64,000 bases of DNA from Planctomycetota bacterium (GCA_012959525.1 DUDB01000061.1:111514-175513), one strand, 5' to 3'; shown: positions 54,610 to 63,784, counted from the first letter of the stretch. A program made the numbers and translations. Notes: generated by a model from the letters alone, not told the origin.

Positions 54610-56337
54610 ATGTTGTCTGCCCCCACTCACGCCCGCATGCGAGTCCCCCTGGCCAGCCTCCTGCTGCTGAGCGCCTGCGCCTCGCCCGTTTGGAACGTTG
54701 AGCTGGATGAAGAGTACCAGGGGGTCGTCTCCGAGCTCGCAGCGGCCGTGAAGCAAGAGATGGGCACCAAGAAGATTCCGGCCCTCTCCATCGCGCTTGT
54801 GGATGGAGAGCGGGTCGTCTGGGCCCAGGGCTTTGGGCTCGCAGATGCTGAGGAGGGTCGTGTCGCCACGGCCGACACGGCGTACCGGGTGGGCTCCGTT
54901 TCGAAACTGTTCACCGACATCGCACTGATGCGTTGCGTGGAGAACGGGAGCATCGACCTCGATGCGCCGGTCAGAACCTATCTGCCCAGCTTTCAACCCG
55001 TCTCCGAGTTCGAGACGCTCATCACGCTGCGGCATCTGACCAACCACACCTCGGGTCTCTTGCGAGAGCCTCCCGTTGGCAACTACTTCGAGACCGATGC
55101 GCCGAGCCTGGAGGACACCGTCCTCAGCCTGAATGGCACGCGTCTGATCTTTGAACCCGGGTCGCGCACCAAGTACTCCAATGCAGGCCTGGCTGTGGTG
55201 GGCCGCGTCCTCGAGGTTTTGCATGGCAGGACCTATCCGGAGGTGATGACGGACCTGGTCCTGCAACCCATGGGGATGGCAGAGAGCGCTTCGCTTGAAC
55301 GCAACGCGACGGTCATCCCCCGCCTGGCCAAAGGGCGTATGTGGACCTACGACGGGCGGAGTTTTGACGCGCCGACGTTTGAGTTGGGCATGTCCCCGGC
55401 GGGAAGCTTGTACGCCTCTGTGCTGGACCTCGCCAAGTTCATGCGCGGCCTGTTCGGACACCTGCCCGGACACAAGGCGGAGGTCCTACAGCCCAGCTCC
55501 CTGGAGACCATGTTGACCCCGGTCCAGGCAGCGGACGGGTCGCAACTACCCTTCGGGATCGGCTTCCACGTAGGCGAGTTGGACGGGCACCGACGCTGCG
55601 GACACAACGGCGCCCTGTATGGCTTCTCCACCGAGCTCGCCTACTTGCCCGAGGAAGGTCTGGGAGTTGTCGTCGCGGCCTCGCTGGATGGATGCAACAG
55701 CGTGACCCGGCGCCTGGCCGACCATGCCCTGCGGTTGATGCTTGCCGCCCTTGCAGATCGGCCCCTGCCGCGCTTGGCGAACTCCCGTGGGATCAACCCT
55801 GCGCGTGGCAAGCAGTTGGCCGGCCTATATCAGCGCGATGGGCATCAAGCGCGGCTCACTTGGGACGATGACCGATTGCTTCTGGAAATGCGGGGGAAGA
55901 TCTGCGAGGTACGCGATGTGGGCGGTCGCTTCACGGTGGACGACCGGCACAGCTTCGGTACCCAGATCGAGCGTCTCGATTCCAAGAGCATTGCGATCGG
56001 TGGTACCCCTTACACCCGGGTGGATCTGGCAACGCCCCCCCCGCCCTGCCCGCCGGAACTTGTGGAGTACGTCGGCGAGTACGGGCTTGACCACAACGTG
56101 CTCTACATCCGCGAGCGCGATGGGCAGCTCGAGGCCTTGATCGAGTGGTTCTGGATTGAACCGCTCGCCGCCGCCGGCCCGACCGCTTCGAGCTCCCCCG
56201 CCGGAGCGGACTGTATGCCTCGGAGGAGGTACGGTTTCGCAGGGATGCCAATGGAGCCATTGCTTCGGCGCTCTTGGGTGAAGTGGACTTTGAACGCCGC
56301 GCGGTCGGCACCATTGAAGGCGAGACGTTCAAGATAG
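54610..56337 (+). CDS. Serine hydrolase (class C beta-lactamase fold), frameshifted from VanX domain
   Basis: Start at ATG 54610 (or 54637) gives a lipoprotein signal (LASLLLLSACAS). The penicillin-binding fold has Ser96-x-x-Lys99 (SVSKLF), Tyr189-x-Asn191 (KYSNAG) and HNG in RCGHNGALYGF. A beta-rich extension follows from about residue 390 (ARGKQLAGLYQRDGHQARL). Family continuity is lost after about base 56165. In the next frame sequence continues as FELPRRSGLY, then into GEVDFERRAVG and the VanX domain, so the gene was probably one fusion. The tail after 56170 in this frame is likely not native. Confidence 0.85.
   Translation: MLSAPTHARMRVPLASLLLLSACASPVWNVELDEEYQGVVSELAAAVKQEMGTKKIPALSIALVDGERVVWAQGFGLADAEEGRVATADTAYRVGSVSKLFTDIALMRCVENGSIDLDAPVRTYLPSFQPVSEFETLITLRHLTNHTSGLLREPPVGNYFETDAPSLEDTVLSLNGTRLIFEPGSRTKYSNAGLAVVGRVLEVLHGRTYPEVMTDLVLQPMGMAESASLERNATVIPRLAKGRMWTYDGRSFDAPTFELGMSPAGSLYASVLDLAKFMRGLFGHLPGHKAEVLQPSSLETMLTPVQAADGSQLPFGIGFHVGELDGHRRCGHNGALYGFSTELAYLPEEGLGVVVAASLDGCNSVTRRLADHALRLMLAALADRPLPRLANSRGINPARGKQLAGLYQRDGHQARLTWDDDRLLLEMRGKICEVRDVGGRFTVDDRHSFGTQIERLDSKSIAIGGTPYTRVDLATPPPPCPPELVEYVGEYGLDHNVLYIRERDGQLEALIEWFWIEPLAAAGPTASSSPAGADCMPRRRYGFAGMPMEPLLRRSWVKWTLNAARSAPLKARRSR
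56155..56195 (+). other. Inferred one-base deletion joining two frames
   Basis: Upstream coding is in frame 1 and downstream coding in frame 0, which equals the loss of one base. The stretch is a GC-rich CCGCTCGCCGCCGCCGG repeat, prone to slippage or base-calling error. The combined open sequence 54610-56978 is 2,369 bases, one short of a multiple of three. Confidence 0.8.
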
Positions 56338-56978
56338 CTCCGCTTCATGATCAGGCTCAGCTGCGCTTGATGGCCGCCGCTGCCACCCCTCCGCTCGAGA
56401 CCGGCAAGCTCGCACCCGACCTGATCGACGTCACCACCATCAGCCCTTCCATCCGGCTCGACCTGCGCTACGCCACTTCAAACAACTTCATGAGCACGGT
56501 GTTCTACCGCGAGGCGCGTGCGCTCATGCAGCGCCCGGCAGCCGAAGCCCTGGACCGTGCTGCTGGGAATTTTGCTGCCCTTGGGTACGGAATACTCATC
56601 CACGACGCCTACCGCCCCTGGCGTGTGACCAAGATGTTCTGGGACGCCACGCCCCTTGAGCACAAGCAGTATGTCGCCGACCCCAGCAAGGGCTCACGCC
56701 ACAACCGGGGCTGCGCCGTAGATCTCACGCTCTACGATCTGGAGACCGGGCGTCCAATCCGTACCACGAGCGGCTACGACGAGTTCTCGCCCAGAGCCCA
56801 CCCGCTGTACCCGGGCGGTACCAGTCTTGAGCGCTGGTATAGGGACACGATTCGCTCCGTGATGGAACGCGCGGGCTTCCGCACGTACGTCTGGGAGTGG
56901 TGGCACTTTGACTACGACGGTTGGCGTGAGTACCCCATCCTCAACGTCCCCTTGGAGGAGGCGGGAAGGAGCGACTGA
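56274..56978 (+). CDS. D-Ala-D-Ala dipeptidase (VanX/M15D), 3' part of a fusion
   Basis: Residues about 45 onward match the VanX-type dipeptidase. The zinc site is SRHNRGCAVDLTLYD (HxxGxAxD) and WEWWHFDYDGW (second His). Leader text DVTTISPSIRLDLRYATSNNF and HDAYRPWRVTKMFW are typical. The chosen start (ATG 56274) is only the first in-frame codon after the break; the preceding 110 bases also code in this frame, so the real N-terminus is the serine-hydrolase gene upstream. VanX cleaves D-Ala-D-Ala, here probably for cell-wall peptide salvage, not resistance, since no VanHA genes are present. Confidence 0.87.
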   Translation: MGEVDFERRAVGTIEGETFKIAPLHDQAQLRLMAAAATPPLETGKLAPDLIDVTTISPSIRLDLRYATSNNFMSTVFYREARALMQRPAAEALDRAAGNFAALGYGILIHDAYRPWRVTKMFWDATPLEHKQYVADPSKGSRHNRGCAVDLTLYDLETGRPIRTTSGYDEFSPRAHPLYPGGTSLERWYRDTIRSVMERAGFRTYVWEWWHFDYDGWREYPILNVPLEEAGRSD

Positions 56979-56993
56979 TGGCCGATCGGTCGG

Positions 56994-57959
56994 TTAGGCA
57001 AACAGGACCGCGAGCAGGCCTAGCGCCAAGCCGGTGATGATGACGCCGGCGACGATCATCAGAATCTTGGCCCAGCTGATCGGGGCTTTACCCATCAGAA
57101 CCTGTGCATCCTGGCCGGAAATGACGACGCGGAAGAGCTTGTGTTCGTAGCGATACGCCATAACCCAGGTCGGGAACGACATGCGCCTCGTGTCAAGGCC
57201 GGTCAGGAGGGCGCGCACGTGGATGTTCCTGAAGCGCGAGCCGGGAATGTGGCCTTCCTGCAGCCTACTGGCAGCCGCCCTCCGAATGCCGTGGGTGATA
57301 CGCTCGCGGGCTTGAGAGCGCTGGACGTCAAAGGCCTCTAGGGTCGCATCGGCGGGTGGGGCCTCAAGCTCAGGCAAGGCCGATCCCAGCGAGTACGAAG
57401 CCGAGAGGGCATAGGCCTCCTCGTCGCTCAATCCGCGAGAGGCACTAATGAGCACGTCGTCGAAGACCATGTCCGTCTGACCCGAGTGCGGGGCCCAGTC
57501 GCTGCTGCCTGCGCCAGCATTGGAGTCTGCCGTCCAACTGACCCGCGCATGGGCGTCAAACACCCACCCGGCCCACCACAGAGGCCGAAGGTCCTCGATG
57601 CGTGCGGCCGACTTCAAGTCGGAGGGTCGGAAGAAGCCGAGGTTTCCCAGCCAGGATCTCAAGGCGGACCGTGCGCCATCGCGGTCCACAGTAAAGGGCA
57701 GATAGGCCTCGGTCTGCTCTACGGGATCGGTCAACTCCTCCGGTTTGAGTTCACCGCTGCAGAAGGAGCACCTCACGGACTCGGATCGCGCGTCGTAGCG
57801 CGTCGCCGCGCCGCACTGCCCACAGCGTAGGACGGTTTGCTCCAGTCCGGTGCCGACAACCTGCGGCACCAGTTGCTCAGGCACGTCGCCACACACGGCG
57901 CAACGCAGGTCCCCGGCCTCCAGGGGGGATTCACAGCGGTTACAAGTAACTTCGCTCAT
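56994..57959 (-). CDS. Zinc-ribbon membrane protein (paralogue 1)
   Basis: A 321-residue protein with four CxxC pairs in its first 75 residues (TCNRCES, RCAVCGD, RCGQCGA, RCSFCSG), so one or two zinc ribbons. Middle segments include AYLPFTVDRDGARSALRSWL and LRPLWWAGWVFDAHARVSW; the C-terminus is a single membrane helix (AKILMIVAGVIITGLALGLL). It is a paralogue of the next gene upstream, sharing LPFT/AFTLDR, GIGN/GLSD-type patterns and the SWAKI-helix end. Function is unknown; similar pairs are tail-anchored proteins in many bacteria. The start overlaps its paralogue's stop as ATGA. Confidence 0.78.
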   Translation of the reverse strand: MSEVTCNRCESPLEAGDLRCAVCGDVPEQLVPQVVGTGLEQTVLRCGQCGAATRYDARSESVRCSFCSGELKPEELTDPVEQTEAYLPFTVDRDGARSALRSWLGNLGFFRPSDLKSAARIEDLRPLWWAGWVFDAHARVSWTADSNAGAGSSDWAPHSGQTDMVFDDVLISASRGLSDEEAYALSASYSLGSALPELEAPPADATLEAFDVQRSQARERITHGIRRAAASRLQEGHIPGSRFRNIHVRALLTGLDTRRMSFPTWVMAYRYEHKLFRVVISGQDAQVLMGKAPISWAKILMIVAGVIITGLALGLLAVLFA

Positions 57960-58891
57960 GAGAGCAGCCCCGCAATGACAAAGATGGCCGCCAGGGCCAG
58001 CAGGCTGAAGAGGACGGTTCCACCGATTTTTGCCCAGGAGAGGGGCAATCGGCCACCCACCTGACCGTTCTGGCCGTTAATGACGATCCGAATCGGATCC
58101 TCGTCCTCGCCATAGCGAAGCGCGAAGACCCACACAGGTAGTAGAACCAGATGCGACACCTCTTCGCTGAATGTCACATTGGCTCGGATGTTGCTCGACG
58201 AATCGCCTGGCATGAAGGCGGCGAGATCCTGCCCGATGCTCTCCCGCATTTCGGACTGCGCCGTCCGACGGCACTCGTCCGCGGCCAGTGAAGGCTCCTC
58301 GGCAATCCACCCCGCCAGCAAGTCGGGGCTGTATCGGCGCAGCGCCCGCAAGTCGAACGGTTCCACCGACTCCAGCTCGGCATTCCCAATACCCTTCGAT
58401 GCAGTGACAAGTGTATCGGTGACGTAGCACTCGTAGCGACCTGCGAGATCCCGCCACTCGGTACGCGTCTCCGTTCGAGTCCGCGTCACGGTCCGCCCCT
58501 TGGAGTCCGTGGTGGTGTAGGTAACGGTTACGGTGTAGTCCTCGCCGATCTTGGCCGTGTAGTTGGCATGCGCCCGTGCCCCGTACAGGTAACTCGGGAG
58601 GTACACACCGCGCGTGCGCTCCAGCACGCCCTCCTTCAAGCCGCTCTTGACGAAGGGTCCACGGCTCTTGATCCACGAGTTCACGATACTCGTCGCCGCC
58701 TCGCGATCGAGAGTGAACGCCAAAACGAAAACGGGATCGGGGCGCCCCGCTTGGGGAGGCCGTTCGACTACATGCGGCGAAGCGCAATAGGGGCACTCGA
58801 CGGTCCGCAGGTCCTCCTCCACCACCACCAATGCACCACAAGTGGTGCACGAGATCTCCAAGGCGGGTGAGTGGGGCGCAGGAGCGGTCAT
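57956..58891 (-). CDS. Zinc-ribbon membrane protein (paralogue 2)
   Basis: A 311-residue protein from ATG 58891. One zinc ribbon at the N-terminus (ISCTTCGALV; VECPYCASPH). The body has FVLAFTLDREAATSIVNSWI, RGVYLPSYLYGARAHANYTA, threonine-rich VTVTYTTTDSKGRTVTRT, and ends in SWAKIGGTVLFSLLALAAIF, a membrane helix. It parallels paralogue 1 over the whole length but carries a single ribbon. An in-frame start at 58939 would overlap the divergent acetyltransferase region and is not favoured. The two genes are one operon. Confidence 0.78.
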   Translation of the reverse strand: MTAPAPHSPALEISCTTCGALVVVEEDLRTVECPYCASPHVVERPPQAGRPDPVFVLAFTLDREAATSIVNSWIKSRGPFVKSGLKEGVLERTRGVYLPSYLYGARAHANYTAKIGEDYTVTVTYTTTDSKGRTVTRTRTETRTEWRDLAGRYECYVTDTLVTASKGIGNAELESVEPFDLRALRRYSPDLLAGWIAEEPSLAADECRRTAQSEMRESIGQDLAAFMPGDSSSNIRANVTFSEEVSHLVLLPVWVFALRYGEDEDPIRIVINGQNGQVGGRLPLSWAKIGGTVLFSLLALAAIFVIAGLLS

Positions 58892-58983
58892 GGCCGCTGC
58901 AGATTTTGAGGGTGGCACGGTCAGCCCGCAAGGCCTCATCGTGGGTCAGTTTTTCTCACATCGCCTGCGGAACTTTCGTGCCC

Positions 58984-59814
58984 ATGGGGAGCCATTCACC
59001 CATCATTGTGCGGGCAATGGAGCACTCTTCAGAAGAAATGGCCGCCCTGGAAGAACGCCGCATGGCGTTGAGCATCTCTGAAGTTGCCTTGGAATCCGAG
59101 GCGATTGCGGGAGGGTGGATGTGCTATTCGCGCCCCGGATGCTGGTCAAACCAAGCCAATGCAATGGGACTGGATGGCCCAGTCACCGAGGATGAGTTGA
59201 ACCGGTTGGTGAAATTCTATCGCGAGCGCAACGCAAAACCCCGAGTGTCCGCCTGTCCGAGCGCCCATCACTCTCTGGTCAAGGGTTTGGAGTCCCGCCA
59301 CTTTGAGCTGTGTGAAATACTGACGGTCCTGGCGCGCGACCTAGCTGAGCCTCTTGCCCCCATGACCAGCCCCTGGAGCCCTCCGGATCAGATGTTGGAG
59401 ATCCGCCAACCTCTCCCCGAAGAAGAGGGTGTGTTCATTGAAATTTCAACTTCGGGGTTCATGGAGCACGACAGCGAGAGTCCGGGGGCATTGGCAGAGA
59501 TAACCCGGCGGGTGGTCGACCACCCGCGGTGTACGCCCTTCTTGGCCCTGTGGGATGGCATACCTGTAGGGGGAGGGTTGCTTGAAACCTTGGGCGACCA
59601 GGCCTGCCTTATTGGAACGAGCGTCCTGCCCGAGTTTCGCGGCCGAGGGATCCAGACGCACCTGATGGCCCATCGCATGGAGTTCGCCAGCAAGACGGGA
59701 GCCAAGTGGATCACCGTGTCCTCCCTGACGGGTATCGCAACTGAACGCAATGCGAGACGCTTGGGGTTCAATCCGATCTTCGCGCACGCCACGTTCATTC
59801 AAAACGCTGGCTGA
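58984..59814 (+). CDS. GNAT N-acetyltransferase
   Basis: A 276-residue protein (ATG 58984; ATG 59017 also possible, neither with a Shine-Dalgarno). The acetyl-CoA site is TSVLPEFRGRGIQTHLMAHRM with the RGRGIQ pyrophosphate loop, followed by GAKWITVSSLTG and the ERNARRLGFNPIF strand. The N-terminal half (residues 1-150) is a second, weaker GNAT-like region with CPSAHHSLVKGLESRHFELC. The substrate is unknown. It converges on the HEAT-repeat gene with a 10-base gap. Confidence 0.87.
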   Translation: MGSHSPIIVRAMEHSSEEMAALEERRMALSISEVALESEAIAGGWMCYSRPGCWSNQANAMGLDGPVTEDELNRLVKFYRERNAKPRVSACPSAHHSLVKGLESRHFELCEILTVLARDLAEPLAPMTSPWSPPDQMLEIRQPLPEEEGVFIEISTSGFMEHDSESPGALAEITRRVVDHPRCTPFLALWDGIPVGGGLLETLGDQACLIGTSVLPEFRGRGIQTHLMAHRMEFASKTGAKWITVSSLTGIATERNARRLGFNPIFAHATFIQNAG

Positions 59815-59824
59815 CGGCGAGGAT

Positions 59825-61300
59825 CTAGAGGCCGTCGTCGCCCTCGGCTTCTTCCCCACTCGCCTCTTCTCCTTCACCGACCGGAGGGCGTTTGGCCTTC
59901 CCCTGCTTGGCACCCGAGCGGCGGACAGTCCCACCAAAAATCCGCTCGCGCGGTATCTGGTCTGTACCGGCCGCCATGACGGTTGCCTCCATGGTGGACA
60001 GGGGGGCACCCTTCAAGACTCCCAGCGAAACCTCGATGGCCTTGGCCCGGCGCCTTAATGTCGGATCATTGGGCAGCGCTTCGAGGTACTCAATCCACTC
60101 CGCGTTTCGCGTTAGCCCGATGGCAAGCAATGCCGCAACCTGGGCGCTTTCTTCTTCTTCAGCCACCGTTTCGCGCAGCAGTTCCTCAATGTCCTCATCC
60201 GGAGCTAAAACGCCCAGGGCAAGCAGGGCGTTGGCCTGGAGCAGCTCGTCGCGCCCGTCGCGGGCCCTCTTCAGGAGGGTGGCGCGGGCACGGCTATCGT
60301 CACTGCCCACCGCACCCAGGGCGCGATACAGGTTCTTCTTGATCTGGGGGTCCTTTTCCTTGCCTACCCGGCCGGACACCTCGCGCAGAGAGTCGGGGGA
60401 CCCAAGTTGTTCCATGGCCACAACGGCCTCGGCTCGCAACTCCTCTTCCCCAGCACCCAAGAACTCTACAGCTACCTCCCAGTAGCTCGGCGGCGAGTGC
60501 GCACCGATCCAGCGCAGTAATTCTCCGCGACGGTCTTCTCCCCCGCGGCCACCGCCACCACGCCTTCCGCCTCCACCGCGCCCGGCGCGCAGGATGGACG
60601 TCAGGTACTCGCGCGCCTCTGGCTCATCTGCGGTAGCCAGCACCTTGATTTTCTCCTGCTTTGCTTCGGCACGCCCTTTCTTCAACTCCTTGATCAACTC
60701 CAGAACTTCTTCGCGCGTCAGAGGTTGAGAGGACTCACCACCAGCACCCTCGAAGACTCCATCCATGACAAGCCTCGCAGGAGGCCGCGCCTTGGAGGAC
60801 ATCTTGAGCGGGAAGTCCCCATCAATCGAACGCAGGGCCGTCACGAAACACCACTCTAGCTCGGCCTCTGTCACACCATAGGGCACCGAGAGTATTGGCT
60901 TTCCATCTGGCGCAAGGAACACGTGCTGGGGGGCAATCACGAATCCGTCCGCATCGGGCGCCAAAACGTTCCCACGCACGTGCACGTCTACCTGACGGTG
61001 TTCGACGCAAGAGATGGAACCGAAGCGCGAACAAGTCTTGCTGGATCCATGGGTGTTGTTGGACGCCACCAGGTTGATCGTCTCAGCTGCGAGCTTAGTG
61101 ATCACCTTGTCGCGATAGACGTCCTTGACCATGCGCTCATTGGCTCGCTCACCATCCATGTTGACGGCCACAAACACGACCTTGTTCTCGGCCTTGGCTT
61201 GGATCAGTGCCAACTCGTAGGAAGCCTGCCACTCTATCCCCCCGGATGAGACGGTGCCGGGGACGAGCGAAAGCAGGGTGCAGACTAGGAGTGAACGCAT
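59825..61300 (-). CDS. Thioredoxin-fold plus HEAT-repeat protein, exported
   Basis: A 491-residue protein from ATG 61300 with a signal (SLLVCTLLSLVPGTVSSGG). Residues 25-170 look like a thioredoxin fold, with NKVVFVAVNMDGERANERMV in the place where CxxC is usual; no CxxC is present, so it is not an oxidoreductase of the normal kind. A glycine-rich stretch (RAGRGGGGRRGGGGRGGED) precedes helical HEAT-type repeats (EEELRAEAVVAMEQLGSP; DPQIKKNLYRALGAVGSDD). The C-terminus is acidic (GEEASGEEAEGDDGL). Upstream frames to 61741 are not supported. Confidence 0.8.
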   Translation of the reverse strand: MRSLLVCTLLSLVPGTVSSGGIEWQASYELALIQAKAENKVVFVAVNMDGERANERMVKDVYRDKVITKLAAETINLVASNNTHGSSKTCSRFGSISCVEHRQVDVHVRGNVLAPDADGFVIAPQHVFLAPDGKPILSVPYGVTEAELEWCFVTALRSIDGDFPLKMSSKARPPARLVMDGVFEGAGGESSQPLTREEVLELIKELKKGRAEAKQEKIKVLATADEPEAREYLTSILRAGRGGGGRRGGGGRGGEDRRGELLRWIGAHSPPSYWEVAVEFLGAGEEELRAEAVVAMEQLGSPDSLREVSGRVGKEKDPQIKKNLYRALGAVGSDDSRARATLLKRARDGRDELLQANALLALGVLAPDEDIEELLRETVAEEEESAQVAALLAIGLTRNAEWIEYLEALPNDPTLRRRAKAIEVSLGVLKGAPLSTMEATVMAAGTDQIPRERIFGGTVRRSGAKQGKAKRPPVGEGEEASGEEAEGDDGL

Positions 61301-61579
61301 GGATGGTGGTCGGGGGTGACGGAGAGTGAGTGTAGGTGAGCAGGGAGGGGCGCGGGCTACACACCCTGGAAAGGGTGCAGACTTCTGCGCTGGACTCTTC
61401 GTTGGTCCCGCGAGGCCATTCGTATGGGACTTGTCTGCTTTCCCCCAGACAGGAGACCACTCCACCATTTCATCCGATTTCTCGCACGAAGTCGCAGGGC
61501 TCTGTAGGAGATTCTGTGGGCAGAGGGCCAAGAAGTGTTGTGGGCGGAGACCTGGGATCCTGGGCGTTAGGATGAGCCC
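61301..61579. other. Divergent intergenic region
   Basis: About 280 bases between the starts of the HEAT gene and the GDSL fusion gene. It should hold both promoters. I see no strong -10/-35 pair, terminator, repeat or small gene; GAGTGAGTG tracts lie near the left end. Confidence 0.5.
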
Positions 61580-63784
61580 ATGCTTCACTCCCTGCTTCTG
61601 GCCTCCCTTGCTCTCCCCACGGTCACAGGATCCGAGTTCTCTCGCCTGGAGGACACCCCCCTCAAAGTTGCGTGCATCGGGGACTCGATCACCTATGGAA
61701 GCAAGGTTGCGGCACGCGAGAAGAACCACTACCCCGCACAACTCGGCTACATCCTGGGGGATGGTTTTGAGGTGCGCAACTTCGGCGTGGGCGGCTCAAC
61801 GCTTCTTGGAGCAGCGGACAAGCCCTTTGTGGGGACAACCCGTTGGGAAGAGGTCCTCGCCTGGAAACCCGACACGGTCATCGTCGTTCTCGGCACCAAC
61901 GATACCTGTCAGAACGAGCAGCGCCCCAATTGGGAACATGCGGCGGACCTAGAGGACGACGCGAGGGCCATGGTGCAAGCTCTGCGCAAGGACAGCCAGG
62001 GAACACGAGTCCTCCTTTGCACTCCGCCCCCAATGTTCCCAGATGCGTCTGGCTTGGCTCCGGAGCGACGGGCCGACCTTGCAGAGCGAGCTCCACGTCT
62101 GAAACAGATTGGTCAAGCCCTACGGCAAGTCGCACGGGGCAAGAAGGCCATCGAGTATCACGATCTGGCCCGTGTGTTTACTGCCGCTGAAACCGTGGAC
62201 GGGGTACACACTTCGCCGTTCGGTGCAAGGGCGCTGGCCCAACGGTTGGCGGAAGCGGTCCTCGCCAAGCGAGGCAAGGGCCTCCCCTCAACGGGAAACA
62301 CTGCGCTGGGCGCGGAGCTGGAGGCGAACCTGGTGAACCTCTCGACGAGTGACTATCACGGGTTCGAGAGGATGGACTTCAACCTGCCCAAGTCTGGTGC
62401 GGCCTGCATTCTTGTCGCACCCCACGAAGGGCTGCGCGGTCGCCCATGGCTCTGGCGCATGCGCTTCTTTGGGCATGAACCCGCCCTCGAATTGGAACTG
62501 CTCGATCGCGGTATGTACCTGGCGTATGTCGACGTGGCTGGCCTCTATGGAAGCCCCGAGGCGCTCCGGCGCATGACGGAGTTCTACGATCTTCTGCGCC
62601 AGGACGACGGTCCGCGCCTCTCAAGCCAACCTGTTCTGATGGGAATGAGCCGGGGCGGACTGCCTGCTCTGCACTGGGCCACGGTGAATCCCAAGAAGAT
62701 AGCTGGTCTGTACGTGGACAACGGGGTCTTTGATCTCTCCACCTGGCCAGGGGGAAAGGACGGACAGCGCAGGGAGGCCGAGTGGGCTGAGGCCCTGAAA
62801 GCGTGGGGTTGGAACGAGGAGGAAGGCATGCGCGTGGCAGGCCAACTGGTCGCCAAGTCTCAGCGCCCGGCCAAGGAGGGGGTGCCGCTCTTCGTTGCCG
62901 TGGGCCTGGCGGACGAAGTCGTTCCTCCTAGCCGCAACAGCCTGCGCCTGGCCCAGGCATGGGAGCGGCGTGGCGGCCCCGTGTACCACTGGCCCAAGCC
63001 CGGCGCAAAGCACCACCCCCACGGCGTGCATCCCCCCGCCTCCTTGCGCCGTTCGATTCTGACCGTACTGGGACATTCGACAATGCCCACGGTGCGCGCT
63101 GTTCCCTCTGCGGAGTACCGAGGCAGCGCAGCGGGCTGGGGCGGCGGGACCTGGTGGGACGAGCTGGCCAAGTTGCAGGCTCTCGGCCGTGAACATCCGG
63201 AGGCCACAGTGGTCTTCTTGGGCGATTCCATCACCCAGTCACTCTCAGGCGCCGGCGATCGCGTGGCCCACGAGGGAGGAACCGGGCCCTTCCATCGTGA
63301 CTTCGGAGCCTCCAAGGCAATCAACTTGGGGGTCAGCGGAGATCGCACGGAACACCTCTTGTACCGCATCAAGCACGGTGCCTTGGCTTCCATGAATCCC
63401 CGGGTGATCGTGCTGCAGATCGGGGTGAACAACGTGGCCGCCGCGGGTCACACGGCACGCGAGACCGCGGCGGGCATCGAAGCCGTGGTGGCCTCCCTGC
63501 GCGAAAGCGAACCCCAGGCCAAGATCGTGGTCTGTGGTCCATTCCCCGCAGGCGCCACACCCGATGACCCCCGCCGCATTTGCATCAACGCAATCCACGA
63601 TCGACTCAAAGCTCTCAACAAGGACAAGTCGGTTCTTTATGTGGACCTGCGCAAGGTATTCCTGGATGTCCGCCGTATCCCCAATGGCAACATGGCCGGC
63701 GACGCCTTGCATATTTCGCCCGCGGGCAAGGAAGCCTGGCTCTCGGTTCTCTATTTCTCCGTCATGGACATGTTGAGCCGCTGA
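61580..63784 (+). CDS. Three-domain esterase: GDSL - alpha/beta hydrolase - GDSL
   Basis: A 734-residue secreted protein. Signal: LLLASLALPTVTGS. Domain 1 (residues about 28-230) is SGNH: Ser36 in CIGDSITYGS, LGTNDTCQNEQ and DGVHTSPFG with the catalytic Asp/His. Domain 2 (about 270-500) is an alpha/beta hydrolase with the elbow GMSRGGLPALHW and a late HHPHGVHP. Domain 3 (about 535-734) is a second SGNH: Ser550 in LGDSITQSLSG, QIGVNNVAAAG and DALHISPAGKEAW. All three domains keep their nucleophile. The set suits removing different ester groups from a polysaccharide. Two-domain forms are known; I do not know this three-domain order. Confidence 0.9.
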   Translation: MLHSLLLASLALPTVTGSEFSRLEDTPLKVACIGDSITYGSKVAAREKNHYPAQLGYILGDGFEVRNFGVGGSTLLGAADKPFVGTTRWEEVLAWKPDTVIVVLGTNDTCQNEQRPNWEHAADLEDDARAMVQALRKDSQGTRVLLCTPPPMFPDASGLAPERRADLAERAPRLKQIGQALRQVARGKKAIEYHDLARVFTAAETVDGVHTSPFGARALAQRLAEAVLAKRGKGLPSTGNTALGAELEANLVNLSTSDYHGFERMDFNLPKSGAACILVAPHEGLRGRPWLWRMRFFGHEPALELELLDRGMYLAYVDVAGLYGSPEALRRMTEFYDLLRQDDGPRLSSQPVLMGMSRGGLPALHWATVNPKKIAGLYVDNGVFDLSTWPGGKDGQRREAEWAEALKAWGWNEEEGMRVAGQLVAKSQRPAKEGVPLFVAVGLADEVVPPSRNSLRLAQAWERRGGPVYHWPKPGAKHHPHGVHPPASLRRSILTVLGHSTMPTVRAVPSAEYRGSAAGWGGGTWWDELAKLQALGREHPEATVVFLGDSITQSLSGAGDRVAHEGGTGPFHRDFGASKAINLGVSGDRTEHLLYRIKHGALASMNPRVIVLQIGVNNVAAAGHTARETAAGIEAVVASLRESEPQAKIVVCGPFPAGATPDDPRRICINAIHDRLKALNKDKSVLYVDLRKVFLDVRRIPNGNMAGDALHISPAGKEAWLSVLYFSVMDMLSR

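Noticed and set aside
54610..56978. Glycopeptide-resistance (van) cluster
   Set aside because: A VanX-type domain is present but there is no VanH, VanA-type ligase or VanRS regulator nearby.
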